A DNA stretch of 8,299 nucleotides from JBFWYO01 sp050186335 (GCA_050186335.1 JBFWYO010000129.1:1-8299); one strand, 5' to 3'; positions 1-7,029 are shown, numbered from the stretch's first letter. Numbers and translations: made by a program. Notes: generated from the letters alone by a model not told the origin.

Positions 1-455
1 GCCAGGTGAATCTGGGTTTCCGTGTGCGCCAGCGCCTGCGTCGCCGCCTTCTGCTCGGTGATCTCCGTCATCACCGTCCCGACGCCGCCTGCATCCACCC
101 GCCGTCGGCGGACCTGGTAGCCGCGCCCATCCGGCGTGCGGTCTTCGAACGTCTTGTTCGATGGATTGCGCAGGCTATCGACCCGCTTGGCAACCTGCGC
201 ATCGGCATCGCCCGGGCCGTAATATCCATGCTCCGCCAAAAACCGGAGGAATTCGGCGTACGGGCGGCCCGGCCGCAGCAAAGCGGCGGGTGCCGGGTAC
301 ATATCGCGGAACCGATCGTTGCAGAAGACGATGTTCAGCTCGTCGTCGGTGTAGACGAGCGCGCCTGGCATGTTATCGAGCGCAAGATTCAGTTGCGCCG
401 CCACCCCGGCGCGTTGCCTATTGCGCAGCTGTTCTTGCTTCGTTGGGCGCGCCAC
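1..455 (-). CDS. PAS-domain signalling protein, N-terminal part (runs off left edge)
   Basis: Reading the minus strand from a GTG at 455 gives about 151 residues without a stop up to the window edge, so only the N-terminus is present. Residues 1-21 are basic and glutamine-rich with no membrane segment, which suggests a cytoplasmic protein. From about residue 22 there is a PAS-like fold: LDNMPGALVYTDDELNIVFC at 26-45, then N46-D47-R48, an alpha-helical middle, and GYQVRRRRV followed by TVMTEITEQKAATQAL at its end. The closing E-I-T-E-Q-K-A is the usual exit from a PAS domain into a signalling helix or coiled coil. In Alphaproteobacteria such PAS modules often precede histidine kinase, diguanylate cyclase or adenylate cyclase domains. 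The output domain lies outside the window, so the function is open. The GTG is chosen because GAGAGG lies 5 bases upstream and no in-frame ATG precedes it. Confidence 0.8.
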   Translation of the reverse strand, partial: MARPTKQEQLRNRQRAGVAAQLNLALDNMPGALVYTDDELNIVFCNDRFRDMYPAPAALLRPGRPYAEFLRFLAEHGYYGPGDADAQVAKRVDSLRNPSNKTFEDRTPDGRGYQVRRRRVDAGGVGTVMTEITEQKAATQALAHTETQIHL

Positions 456-460
456 TTGTA

Positions 461-466
461 CCTCTC
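461..466 (-). promoter_or_regulatory. Ribosome binding site of the PAS-domain gene
   Basis: GAGAGG on the minus strand, five bases before the GTG at 455. It supports this non-ATG start, since no other start codon with a purine-rich leader is seen in this frame. Confidence 0.55.
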
Positions 467-660
467 GATCCCGACGAGGTCCGTGCTTCAAGTTCGACCA
501 TCCGGCATAAATAAATGGTCCAGCCGGCCGCGCGGCCAGGCGGTGAAAATAGCAACTAAAGGACAATTTTGACAGCGCCACGGCGCCAGGGGCGATGCGG
601 CGCATAGGCTAAAGTGCCGGGCTTCAAGCAACGCCCGAATTGCTTTGGATCTGTGCCGCC

Positions 661-681
661 AGCCTGCCGAATCGCCAGGCT
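661..681. promoter_or_regulatory. 21-base dyad-symmetric sequence after the racemase-like gene
   Basis: AGCCTG (661-666) pairs with CAGGCT (676-681), and the inner CGA (668-670) pairs with TCG (672-674) around a central A. Eighteen of the 20 non-central bases are symmetric. It starts 12 bases beyond the stop codon of the racemase-like gene on the minus strand. It could be the 3' hairpin of the polyphosphate operon transcript. No T-run follows on the minus strand, so it is not a classical intrinsic terminator. A protein-binding operator is the alternative. Confidence 0.3.
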
Positions 682-692
682 ACGACCGGCGA

Positions 693-1787
693 TTACATCG
701 CGAAGCGCCCGACCGCCGCTTCATCCCATTCGATGCCCGCGCCAGGGGTATCGTTGGCCAGCACGGCGCCGTTGACTACGCGCGCGGGCGAAATCAGGAT
801 CGGCGCGGCCCAATCGACATATTCGAGCCAGTGGGCGCCCGGCGAGATGGCAAGCAGGTGCGCACTGATTTCGGGAAACAGATGGCTCGAGATCGGCAGT
901 CCGGCGGCTTCGGCGAGACCGATGGCGCGCAGCCAGCCGGTAACGCCGCCGATCTTGACCGCATCCGGCATGATGAAATCCGAGGCGCGCGCGGCGAGCG
1001 ACTTCTGCATTTCGTGCGAACCCCACCAATTCTCGCCGATCTGGATCGGCGTGCGCGCGGCGGCGGCGATCGCGGCGTGCCCGATGTAATCCTCGGCGAG
1101 CGTCGGTTCTTCGATCCACAGCAGATTTTCGTCGTCCAGCGTGTGCGCGCGCTTGATCGCCTCCGGCACATCCAGCGCCTGGTTGTAGTCGACCATGACA
1201 TCCACGTCGCCGACCGCGCGACGCACCGCGCGCACAACGCCGATGTCCGTTTTCCAGTCGCCGTACCCGAGGCGTAGCTTGACGGCGCGGAACCCGCGCG
1301 CCAACTCGGCCGCCTCGACCGCCGCGCGCGCCTCGCCCATCAGGCCGAGACCGCAACTGTTGTAGGCCGGGATCGGCCGTGCGGTGCCGCCCAGCAACCG
1401 GACGAGCGGCAGTTTCTGTGCCTTGGCCAACGCGTCCCACGCCGCGCTGTCGATGCCGGCCATGGCGATGCCGGTCAGGCCCTGTGCGCCCAACAGACGA
1501 AACCGCTTCTGCAATTTGCGCTCGATGTCGGCGGGCGCGACCGCATCGCTTTGGAGCCAGGCGCCGATATTCTGCACCAGCTGCGCGGTCGGGCCGGCCG
1601 CGGCCGGCGTATAACAAAAAACATAGCTGCGGCCGACAATGCCTTGGTCGGTCATCAGGTCGATTAATACTAGCGGCATGGAGGCGATCGTACCGCCGCC
1701 GGTTTGCAGCGGGCGCGCCATCGGCACGTTCACGGCGCGGGCGACCACCGAACGGACCGTCAGCGGGCTTCTCGCCATATCCGCCAT
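693..1787 (-). CDS. Mandelate racemase-like enolase-superfamily enzyme
   Basis: A 364-residue protein, about the family's usual length. Residues 1-140 form the capping domain (AVNVP at 18-22, PLVLIDL at 38-44, Y59-T60-P61), followed by a TIM barrel. Compared with Pseudomonas mandelate racemase (from memory) it is nearly gap-free. Metal ligands are D200, E226 and E252. The His-Asp dyad is H302 and D275, and N202 and E322 are also kept. The first lysine of the KxK motif is K170, but the second (K166 in the racemase) is R172. The enzyme should therefore abstract a proton alpha to a carboxylate using Mg2+. The product could come from racemisation or from acid-sugar dehydration, and the substrate cannot be named. 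ATG 1787 lies 2 bases after the ppx stop codon, so the gene is probably translationally coupled to it. ATG 1778 (residue 4) is an alternative start. The reading frame stays open far upstream, but that part overlaps ppx in another frame and is not real protein. Confidence 0.88.
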   Translation of the reverse strand: MADMARSPLTVRSVVARAVNVPMARPLQTGGGTIASMPLVLIDLMTDQGIVGRSYVFCYTPAAAGPTAQLVQNIGAWLQSDAVAPADIERKLQKRFRLLGAQGLTGIAMAGIDSAAWDALAKAQKLPLVRLLGGTARPIPAYNSCGLGLMGEARAAVEAAELARGFRAVKLRLGYGDWKTDIGVVRAVRRAVGDVDVMVDYNQALDVPEAIKRAHTLDDENLLWIEEPTLAEDYIGHAAIAAAARTPIQIGENWWGSHEMQKSLAARASDFIMPDAVKIGGVTGWLRAIGLAEAAGLPISSHLFPEISAHLLAISPGAHWLEYVDWAAPILISPARVVNGAVLANDTPGAGIEWDEAAVGRFAM

Positions 1788-1789
1788 CT

Positions 1790-3322
1790 CTACCGACCGC
1801 CGCCGTCGATGCGCGGCTTCAAATTCAGTTGCTCCGCCAGATCCTTCAATCGCCGTTCGACCGCTTCGCCGACGAAGGCGGCAGCGCCGCGTGCCGGCAC
1901 GGTCAAGACCACCGACTGTCCCTGGCGGGCAAGCGAAGTGGCATTGAGCAGGCTTTCCTGCCCGGCACTCACCGTGTAGCCGAGCCGCAGCGCCAAGCCC
2001 AAGGCGCGCGCACGATCCTCGCGCGCTTCGTCGAGGCCGATCCGCCGGCCGAACTTGCGGCCGATTTCGTCGTCGTCGCCGCCGTATCGGGCATGGATGG
2101 CGTGCGCTAGAAAGGCGCGCGCCGGATGATCGAGCCCCATGACCGGCAACGTCAGCACGCGCTCGAAGGCGTGGCGCGCGCGATAGTCCGGGTGCTCGCT
2201 CCAGCCGATATCGCTCAGGTAGCACATGGCGCGGCGCAGGCGCGCATCTTCGACCGGCTCGTCGCCGTAAAGGCCAGCGGTCCAGCGCACCAGCGCATCG
2301 CTGAAACCGGAAAAGCGGGCGAACTGGCGGGAGAACTCGATCGTCGCGTCGAGCAGCGGATCGCGCTTCTGCTCGGCCGCGCTCAACGCGTCGAACACGA
2401 TGCCTTCGCGCAAACCGTGCGCGCTGAACACCAGTCGCCTGGGTGCGATGCGCGCAAGCACGCGGCGCAGGATCAGCGAGGCGATCGGCAGCGTGCTGGC
2501 GCGGCGCGCCGGCAGATCCGGGAACTTGGACAGGGTAGTCGCGCGTTGCTGCGAAATCACCTTGGCGAATTCGCGAAATTCGTCGGCATCGACGGCGTAG
2601 TTGTCGATCACGCGCAGGCGGTATTCGCTTTGCGCCATATGGATGCGCGCCAAGCTGCGCCACGCGCCGCCGACGGCGTAAAAGTTCTTCGCCTTGGCGG
2701 ATTCGAGCCAAGGCAGCATCGCCAAATGGCCGTTGATGACGTCGCGGATATCGGCGCCCCCGGCGGCAAGTTCGTGCAGGCGCAGGGCGCCCAGCGGCAA
2801 CGTCGCGTGCTGGCTGACCGCGCCCTTGGCGACGACGATGAGTTCCAGACTACCGCCGCCGAGATCGCCGACGATGCCGTCGGCTTCCGGACACCCGGCG
2901 ATGACGCCGAGCGCCGAGAGGCGTGCCTCTTCGTCGCCCGGGATGGTCTTGACAGTTACGCCGCAGCGTTTCTCGATCGCATCGACGAAGCTCTGGCCGT
3001 CGAGCGCGTCGCGCACCGCGGCGGTCGCGACCGTGTGCAACTGTTCCACTTCCATCGCCGTGGCCGCGGCGACGAAACGCGGCAGATTGTCGAGCGCCGC
3101 CGCGACCCCGTCGGGGTCGAGCTTGCCGGTCGACTGCAGTCGCTGGCCGACGCCGCACAACACTTTCTCATTGAAGATGGCGAATGGCGCGCGCGGCGCG
3201 CCTTCGAAGACGACCAGCCGGATCGAATTGGAGCCGATGTCGATGACGCCGACCCGACGCGGCTTGCGTTCGGCCGTCTGTGGGCCGAGGTCGCCGTCGG
3301 ATTTGACGAGTTTGATCGCCAT
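1790..3322 (-). CDS. ppx: Exopolyphosphatase (Ppx/GppA family)
   Basis: A 510-residue cytoplasmic enzyme that removes terminal phosphates from polyphosphate and may also act on pppGpp. The N-terminal actin-like ATPase fold is clear. The first phosphate-binding loop is VGVIDIGSNSIRLVVFEG, with DIGSNSIRL at 28-36. TVATAAVRDA lies near 97-106, and PGDEEARLSALGV near 128-140 carries the catalytic-region glutamates. The second glycine-rich loop GDLGGGSLE is at 152-160, and VGGAWRSLARI is near 217-227. HGLREG near 302-307 ends the core, and an HD-like helical C-terminal domain follows (YLSDIGWSEHPDYRARHAF, 368-386). The length fits the long Ppx form. The start is ATG 3322, which overlaps the ppk1 stop codon as TGATG. 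No Shine-Dalgarno sequence is visible, so reinitiation by ribosomes finishing ppk1 is likely. The open frame extends 33 codons further upstream, but only as a shadow of ppk1. Confidence 0.95.
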   Translation of the reverse strand: MAIKLVKSDGDLGPQTAERKPRRVGVIDIGSNSIRLVVFEGAPRAPFAIFNEKVLCGVGQRLQSTGKLDPDGVAAALDNLPRFVAAATAMEVEQLHTVATAAVRDALDGQSFVDAIEKRCGVTVKTIPGDEEARLSALGVIAGCPEADGIVGDLGGGSLELIVVAKGAVSQHATLPLGALRLHELAAGGADIRDVINGHLAMLPWLESAKAKNFYAVGGAWRSLARIHMAQSEYRLRVIDNYAVDADEFREFAKVISQQRATTLSKFPDLPARRASTLPIASLILRRVLARIAPRRLVFSAHGLREGIVFDALSAAEQKRDPLLDATIEFSRQFARFSGFSDALVRWTAGLYGDEPVEDARLRRAMCYLSDIGWSEHPDYRARHAFERVLTLPVMGLDHPARAFLAHAIHARYGGDDDEIGRKFGRRIGLDEAREDRARALGLALRLGYTVSAGQESLLNATSLARQGQSVVLTVPARGAAAFVGEAVERRLKDLAEQLNLKPRIDGGGR

Positions 3323-5460
3323 CAGTCGTCGCTGAGCACCAGTTTGGGCGCCGGCCGCGAGCGCTTGAGCCCGCTGCCGCGTCCTGACAGGGACGGGTTG
3401 GTCATGAAGTATTGATGGCACGAAAATCCCTTGCCGTCAGCCCCAATGCGGCGATAGGTCCCATCCGCCTTCAAGGTCCAGCTTTGCGCCTCGTCCTTGA
3501 AGTTGGCAACCATGATCTGGTCGAGGATTTGCGCGTGCACGGTGGGGTTCTCGATCGGCACCAGCGCCTCGACCCGGCGATCGAAGTTGCGCGGCATCCA
3601 ATCCGCCGAGGAGATGAACACCTTGGCCTTGCGCGACGGCAACTCGGCGCCGTTGCCGAAACAGACGATGCGGCCATGCTCCAAGAACCGGCCGATGATG
3701 CTTTTGACGCGGATATGCTCCGACAGGCCCGGCACGCCGGGGCGCAGGCAGCAAATGCCGCGCACCACCAGATCGACCTGCACGCCGGCCTGCGAGGCGC
3801 GATACAGCGCATCGATGATGTCGGGGTCGACCAGGGAGTTCATCTTGGCCCAGATGCCGGACGGCTTGCCTTCCTTGGCATTGGCGATTTCCTCGTCGAT
3901 ATGGCGCAACAGCGAGGCGCGCAAATCGATCGGCGCCGCCGCCAGCTTGCGCATCGGCTCGGGTCGCGCGTAGCCGGTCATATAATTGAACAAATGCGCG
4001 GCGTCGCGGCATAGCGTCCGCTCGCAGGTGAAGAACGACAGGTCGGTGTAAATGCGCGCCGTGATCGGGTGATAATTGCCGGTGCCGAAATGGGCGTAGG
4101 AACGCAGCCCATGCGCTTCGCGGCGGACGACCAACGATACCTTGGCGTGGGTTTTCAGATTGAGGAACCCGTAAACGACCTGGGCGCCGGCGCGTTCGAG
4201 GTCCTTGGCCCACTTGATGTTGGCCTCTTCGTCGAAGCGGGCTTTCAATTCGACCAGTGCGGTCACCGACTTACCGGCTTCGGCCGCGGCAATAAGCTCG
4301 CGCACGATCGGCGAGTTGTCGCTGGTGCGATACAGGGTTTGCTTGATCGCGACCACCGCGGGATCGCTTGCCGCCTGGCGCAGGAACTGCACCACCACGT
4401 CGAAGCTTTCGTATGGATGATGAACCAGAATGTCCTTGGCTTGGATTGCGGCGAAGCAATCGCCGTTGAAATCTCGGATGCGTTCCGGGAAGCGCGGCAC
4501 GAAAGACGAGAACAGCAGATCCTGCCGCTCGTCGGTAATCAGCTGCTTGAGATCGGCCATGCCGACGAAGCCATCGACCGAAAAAACGTCCTGCGGCTCG
4601 ACTTCCAACTGATCGACGACGAAGTCGCGCAGTGCCGGCGGCATGCCGGGATCGACCGTCATGCGGATCACGACTCCGAGCCGGCGGCGCTTGAGCGCGG
4701 TTTCGAACAGCTGCACCAGATCTTCCGCCTCTTCCTCGAGCTCGACTTCGCTGTCGCGCAGGACGCGGAACAACCCGGTGCGTAGAACCTTGAAGCCGGG
4801 GAACAGATGCGAGAGGCACAAGCCGATGCAATGCTCGAGCGAAAGATAGCGGATCGTTTTGCCCGGCAGGCGCACGAAGCGGCGCAATTGGCTGGGCACG
4901 CGCAACAGCGCACGCATCGGTTCTGTGCTTTTCGGGCGTTCGAGCTCAAGCACCATGGCGATGCCGAGATTCGGCATGAACGGGAACGGATGCGCCGGGT
5001 CGATCGCCAGCGGCGTCAGCACCGGGAAAATATTGTCGAGAAAGTATTGCTCGAGCCAGGCTTTCTCCTCGTCGGTCAACTGCTGCGGCTCGACGACGAA
5101 GATCGACGCCTCGCGCAATTCGCTCATCAGCGTCGCCCAGGCGGCCTGCTGGTGGCGGATCAGTTCGTTGGCACGGATGTTGATCTCGGCCAGCTGCTCC
5201 GCCGGCGTCATCCCGTCCGCAGAAGGCGTCTGCACGCCGTCGCTGACCTGGCCCTTCAGGCCGGCCACGCGCACCATGTAAAATTCGTCGAGGTTCGAGC
5301 CGGAAATCGACAGGAAGCGAAGCCGCTCGAGCAGCGGGTGCTGCTTGTTGCCGGCTTCTTCGAGGACGCGCTCATTGAACGCGAGCCAAGAGAGCTCGCG
5401 GTTGAAATAGCGCGCCCCGCCGGTCGGAACGGGCGGCTTCTGGATGACGGCTTCGTTCAC
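3322..5460 (-). CDS. ppk1: Polyphosphate kinase 1
   Basis: A 712-residue enzyme that reversibly polymerises the gamma-phosphate of ATP into inorganic polyphosphate. All four PPK1 domains are present. The N-terminal domain has RYFNRELSWLAFNERVLEEA at 17-36 and SNLDEFYMVRVAGLKG at 55-70. The head domain has HPFPFMPNLG at 157-166. Two phospholipase-D-like C-terminal domains follow. The autophosphorylated histidine is H438 in LNLKTHAKV, equivalent to E. coli H435. The second catalytic histidine is H595 in RFLEHGRIV, equivalent to H592. Both histidines are kept with a constant offset of three, so the enzyme should be active. The start is a GTG at 5460, with AAGAG nine bases upstream and no better start before an upstream in-frame stop. 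It is the first gene of an operon with ppx and a racemase-like gene. It is divergent from a SixA-type phosphatase, and a Pho box lies in the shared upstream region. Confidence 0.97.
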   Translation of the reverse strand: MNEAVIQKPPVPTGGARYFNRELSWLAFNERVLEEAGNKQHPLLERLRFLSISGSNLDEFYMVRVAGLKGQVSDGVQTPSADGMTPAEQLAEINIRANELIRHQQAAWATLMSELREASIFVVEPQQLTDEEKAWLEQYFLDNIFPVLTPLAIDPAHPFPFMPNLGIAMVLELERPKSTEPMRALLRVPSQLRRFVRLPGKTIRYLSLEHCIGLCLSHLFPGFKVLRTGLFRVLRDSEVELEEEAEDLVQLFETALKRRRLGVVIRMTVDPGMPPALRDFVVDQLEVEPQDVFSVDGFVGMADLKQLITDERQDLLFSSFVPRFPERIRDFNGDCFAAIQAKDILVHHPYESFDVVVQFLRQAASDPAVVAIKQTLYRTSDNSPIVRELIAAAEAGKSVTALVELKARFDEEANIKWAKDLERAGAQVVYGFLNLKTHAKVSLVVRREAHGLRSYAHFGTGNYHPITARIYTDLSFFTCERTLCRDAAHLFNYMTGYARPEPMRKLAAAPIDLRASLLRHIDEEIANAKEGKPSGIWAKMNSLVDPDIIDALYRASQAGVQVDLVVRGICCLRPGVPGLSEHIRVKSIIGRFLEHGRIVCFGNGAELPSRKAKVFISSADWMPRNFDRRVEALVPIENPTVHAQILDQIMVANFKDEAQSWTLKADGTYRRIGADGKGFSCHQYFMTNPSLSGRGSGLKRSRPAPKLVLSDD

Positions 5461-5544
5461 GGTTCGATGCTCTTGTCGCGGAGGGGCCGCAGCCTGTAGC
5501 TAACTTACGGCAGCGGCGGACGAAGCCCAAGGGGGGAAAACGAC

Positions 5545-5562
5545 ATGTCACAAAAATGTCAT
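5545..5562 (+). promoter_or_regulatory. Pho box (PhoB binding site)
   Basis: Two 7-base direct repeats, ATGTCAC and ATGTCAT, are separated by AAAA, giving the 11-base period of a PhoB site (consensus CTGTCAT, four A/T bases, CTGTCAC). Only the first base of each repeat departs from consensus. An A/T-rich stretch follows, with a weak -10 candidate, AATACT at 5572-5577, about 9 bases after the box. This is the spacing seen at PhoB-activated promoters, where the box replaces the -35 element. The repeats are oriented toward the phosphatase gene that starts at 5623. Whether the divergent ppk1 operon is also controlled from this site is not shown by the sequence. Confidence 0.7.
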
Positions 5563-5598
5563 ATTTTTCAAAATACTAGCGTGTAAAACAAAGCAATT

Positions 5599-5613
5599 AG
5601 GCGAAGTTCGCCT
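5599..5613. promoter_or_regulatory. 15-base palindrome before the SixA-type gene
   Basis: AGGCGAA, a central G, then TTCGCCT: a perfect 7-base inverted repeat ending nine bases before the ATG at 5623. In RNA it could fold as a 5-6 base-pair stem directly before the only Shine-Dalgarno-like bases (GGGAA, 5614-5618), so it might limit ribosome access. As DNA it could be a repressor operator downstream of the predicted transcription start. It could also be chance. Confidence 0.35.
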
Positions 5614-5622
5614 GGGAACGCC

Positions 5623-6192
5623 ATGGGACGCGACAAGGACGATTTTTTCGGCCGCAAGGGTGGGCCACAGCGTCGTCTGCTGCTCCTACGCCATGCCAAG
5701 TCCGCCTGGAACGAGGCGCCGGCGCACGACAAGAACCGCGCTTTGGCGCCGCGCGGCCGGCGAGCCGCGGCCGCCATGGGCGTGTATCTGCGCGACGAAG
5801 GATTGGCGCCCGACTACGTCCTATGTTCCGCGGCCAAGCGGGCGGTGCAGACCTGGGAGGCGATCGCGATCTACCTCCCCGCCCCGATAAAGCTGGTCAA
5901 GGACGCCAAGCTGTACCTCGCGCCGCCGTCGGTCCTGCTGCCGCGTCTGCACCGTGCGCCGGACGAGGCACGCACGGTCATGATGATCGGCCACGAAGGC
6001 GGTATCGACGAACTCGCGCTGCAGCTCGTCGCACCGCCGAACGACGACAATCTCGATGCGCTTCGTCGTCTGAATTTGAAGTTCCCGACCGGCGCGCTGG
6101 CCGTGATCGAGTTCGACGCCGAACATTGGGCGGATGTCGGCGCGGCAACCGGACAACTGGTGACGTTCCTTGGACCCAAGGATTTGGTCTAG
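5623..6192 (+). CDS. SixA-type histidine phosphatase
   Basis: A 189-residue cytoplasmic protein of the histidine phosphatase superfamily. It has the catalytic RHG-type motif LLLLRHAKSAW (19-29), where H24 forms the phosphohistidine and R23 binds phosphate. A second arginine is R73 in CSAAKRAVQT, and the second histidine is H124 in MMIGHEGGIDELALQL. NLKFPTGALAVIEF (151-164) is also typical of SixA relatives. E. coli SixA removes phosphate from histidine on phosphocarrier or phosphorelay proteins, but bacterial relatives vary and this substrate is unknown. ATG 5623 is the only ATG or GTG start available, because TAA at 5584-5586 closes the frame. The ribosome binding site is weak (GGGAA). The gene is divergent from ppk1, and the Pho box is oriented toward it, so induction by phosphate starvation is likely. 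A role beside polyphosphate metabolism is an inference from this position only. Confidence 0.88.
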   Translation: MGRDKDDFFGRKGGPQRRLLLLRHAKSAWNEAPAHDKNRALAPRGRRAAAAMGVYLRDEGLAPDYVLCSAAKRAVQTWEAIAIYLPAPIKLVKDAKLYLAPPSVLLPRLHRAPDEARTVMMIGHEGGIDELALQLVAPPNDDNLDALRRLNLKFPTGALAVIEFDAEHWADVGAATGQLVTFLGPKDLV

Positions 6193-6203
6193 CGGCCAGG
6201 CCC

Positions 6204-6217
6204 CCTGCCCGGGCAGG
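6204..6217. terminator. GC palindrome between convergent genes, possible two-way terminator
   Basis: CCTGCCCGGGCAGG is a perfect 14-base palindrome in the 30 bases between the stop of the SixA-type gene (6192) and the stop of the converging membrane protein gene (6223). Its position suits a shared transcription stop. No T-run follows on either strand, and the hairpin would need to open its central bases to form a loop, so it is only a possible terminator. Confidence 0.35.
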
Positions 6218-6222
6218 CGTGT

Positions 6223-6918
6223 CTAGTGCGTCGCCGCGTTTAAACCAAGTTCTTTCCGCCGCAGTTTCTTCGCGCCTGCGATCAAAACCACGCCCAGCGT
6301 CACCCAAGCCGCCAGCTGAACCAGTGAATTGACCCATCCGACGATGGCAACGACGGCCATCAGCGGCGGATGCGCGGCGGCAACCATCGCCAGAAACAGA
6401 GTCGCCAGCATGGAGCAGCAGTAAACCAACACCAGAATGGCATAGACGCGCACCGGCCTGTCGCCCGCCGCCTTGGCATAGTTTTTGAGGCGAAAGCCCT
6501 GCACGAAATACAAGATGAACGTAATGACCGCGAGTATGCCGAGGACAATCAGGGCGAGCGGCCCGGCACCGATCGCCCAGCCTCCGGCTGCGACCACGAT
6601 GATGGAAGCGGAGCAGCCGACGATTCCGTCGATCGGCGCGTTGGCGCGCGTATACCCGGCGTAGCGGTTGAGATAGCCGCGCAAGGCCACCAGCGAAAAG
6701 AAATACGCAAACAGGAAGACCAGAACGACGACGGCAGCGAGGAACCAGCCGGTCGCCCCGAGTACCTGATCGAGCGCGGTGCGGACGCTCTTATTGCCGA
6801 GAACCGAGCCATTGGCTGTGTCGACCGCGGCAAAGAACAGAACAATGAAACCGGCAAGGCCAAGCGAAGTGGACAGGAATACGGCAAGCCCGGCCGCGCG
6901 CACGACGGCGCTTTTCAT
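6223..6918 (-). CDS. Multi-pass membrane protein of unrecognised family (paralogue A)
   Basis: A 231-residue protein with about six hydrophobic segments, near 9-31, 56-79, 97-114, 118-141, 156-178 and 184-214, so an inner-membrane protein. I do not recognise the family and see no catalytic motif. It is a clear paralogue of the protein encoded at 7030-7722. Both have ALRGYLNRYAGYTRAN-type and LYFVQGFRLKNYAKA-type motifs (here 78-93 and 136-150), then a YAIL helix start and an LGVVL segment before a lysine/arginine-rich tail. Those basic motifs probably sit in cytoplasmic loops. The start ATG 6918 has a strong Shine-Dalgarno sequence (GGGAGGAG, about five bases before it). An intrinsic terminator lies between it and the upstream paralogue. 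It therefore either has its own promoter in the 44 bases left or depends on readthrough. I find no convincing promoter there. Confidence 0.85.
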   Translation of the reverse strand: MKSAVVRAAGLAVFLSTSLGLAGFIVLFFAAVDTANGSVLGNKSVRTALDQVLGATGWFLAAVVVLVFLFAYFFSLVALRGYLNRYAGYTRANAPIDGIVGCSASIIVVAAGGWAIGAGPLALIVLGILAVITFILYFVQGFRLKNYAKAAGDRPVRVYAILVLVYCCSMLATLFLAMVAAAHPPLMAVVAIVGWVNSLVQLAAWVTLGVVLIAGAKKLRRKELGLNAATH

Positions 6919-6962
6919 TGGCGCTCCTCCCGCTTATCGCTTCGCGCCGACGCAAGGTGCTG

Positions 6963-6997
6963 CAAAACGAATCGAGGGCCGCGTTGCCGGGCCCCCG
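6963..6997 (-). terminator. Intrinsic terminator after paralogue B
   Basis: On the minus strand CGGGGGCC pairs with GGCCCTCG around a 9-base loop (8 pairs including one G-U; stem 6973-6997). A T-rich stretch ending in TTTT (6963-6966) follows. It begins 32 bases beyond the stop of the gene at 7030. The T-run is short and starts after a few other bases, so termination may be partial and allow some readthrough into paralogue A. Confidence 0.6.
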
Positions 6998-7029
6998 TTC
7001 GACGCAGTTTCAAACCGCATGGCGCGGCA

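Noticed and set aside
526..537. Palindrome GGCCGCGCGGCC upstream of the PAS-domain gene
   Set aside because: It is a short all-GC palindrome, likely by chance in DNA of this composition, with no extended symmetry or T-run.
6..572. Plus-strand open frame over the left edge
   Set aside because: The minus strand encodes a convincing PAS domain here, and the plus-strand translation is arginine-rich without a fold.
560..575. Pho box-like CTGTCAAAATTGTCC on the minus strand before the PAS-domain gene
   Set aside because: The two TGTC elements are 9 bases apart instead of 11, and the second repeat is poor, so it does not fit a PhoB site.
618..637. CGGGC...GCCCG hairpin
   Set aside because: It has only five base pairs with a ten-base loop and no T-run, so it is not supportable as a terminator.
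1788..2711. N-terminal extension of the racemase-like reading frame to 672 residues
   Set aside because: The extra part is arginine/alanine-rich, matches no fold and overlaps ppx in another frame. The family similarity and normal length begin at 1787.
2126..3415. Plus-strand open frame of about 429 codons
   Set aside because: It is antisense to ppx, a certain gene. It has a low-complexity Arg/Ala/Asp composition and no recognisable motif, as expected for GC-rich DNA.
3323..3421. Longer ppx start 33 codons upstream
   Set aside because: That start lies inside ppk1. The added residues are not Ppx-like, and the TGATG overlap gives a natural start at 3322.
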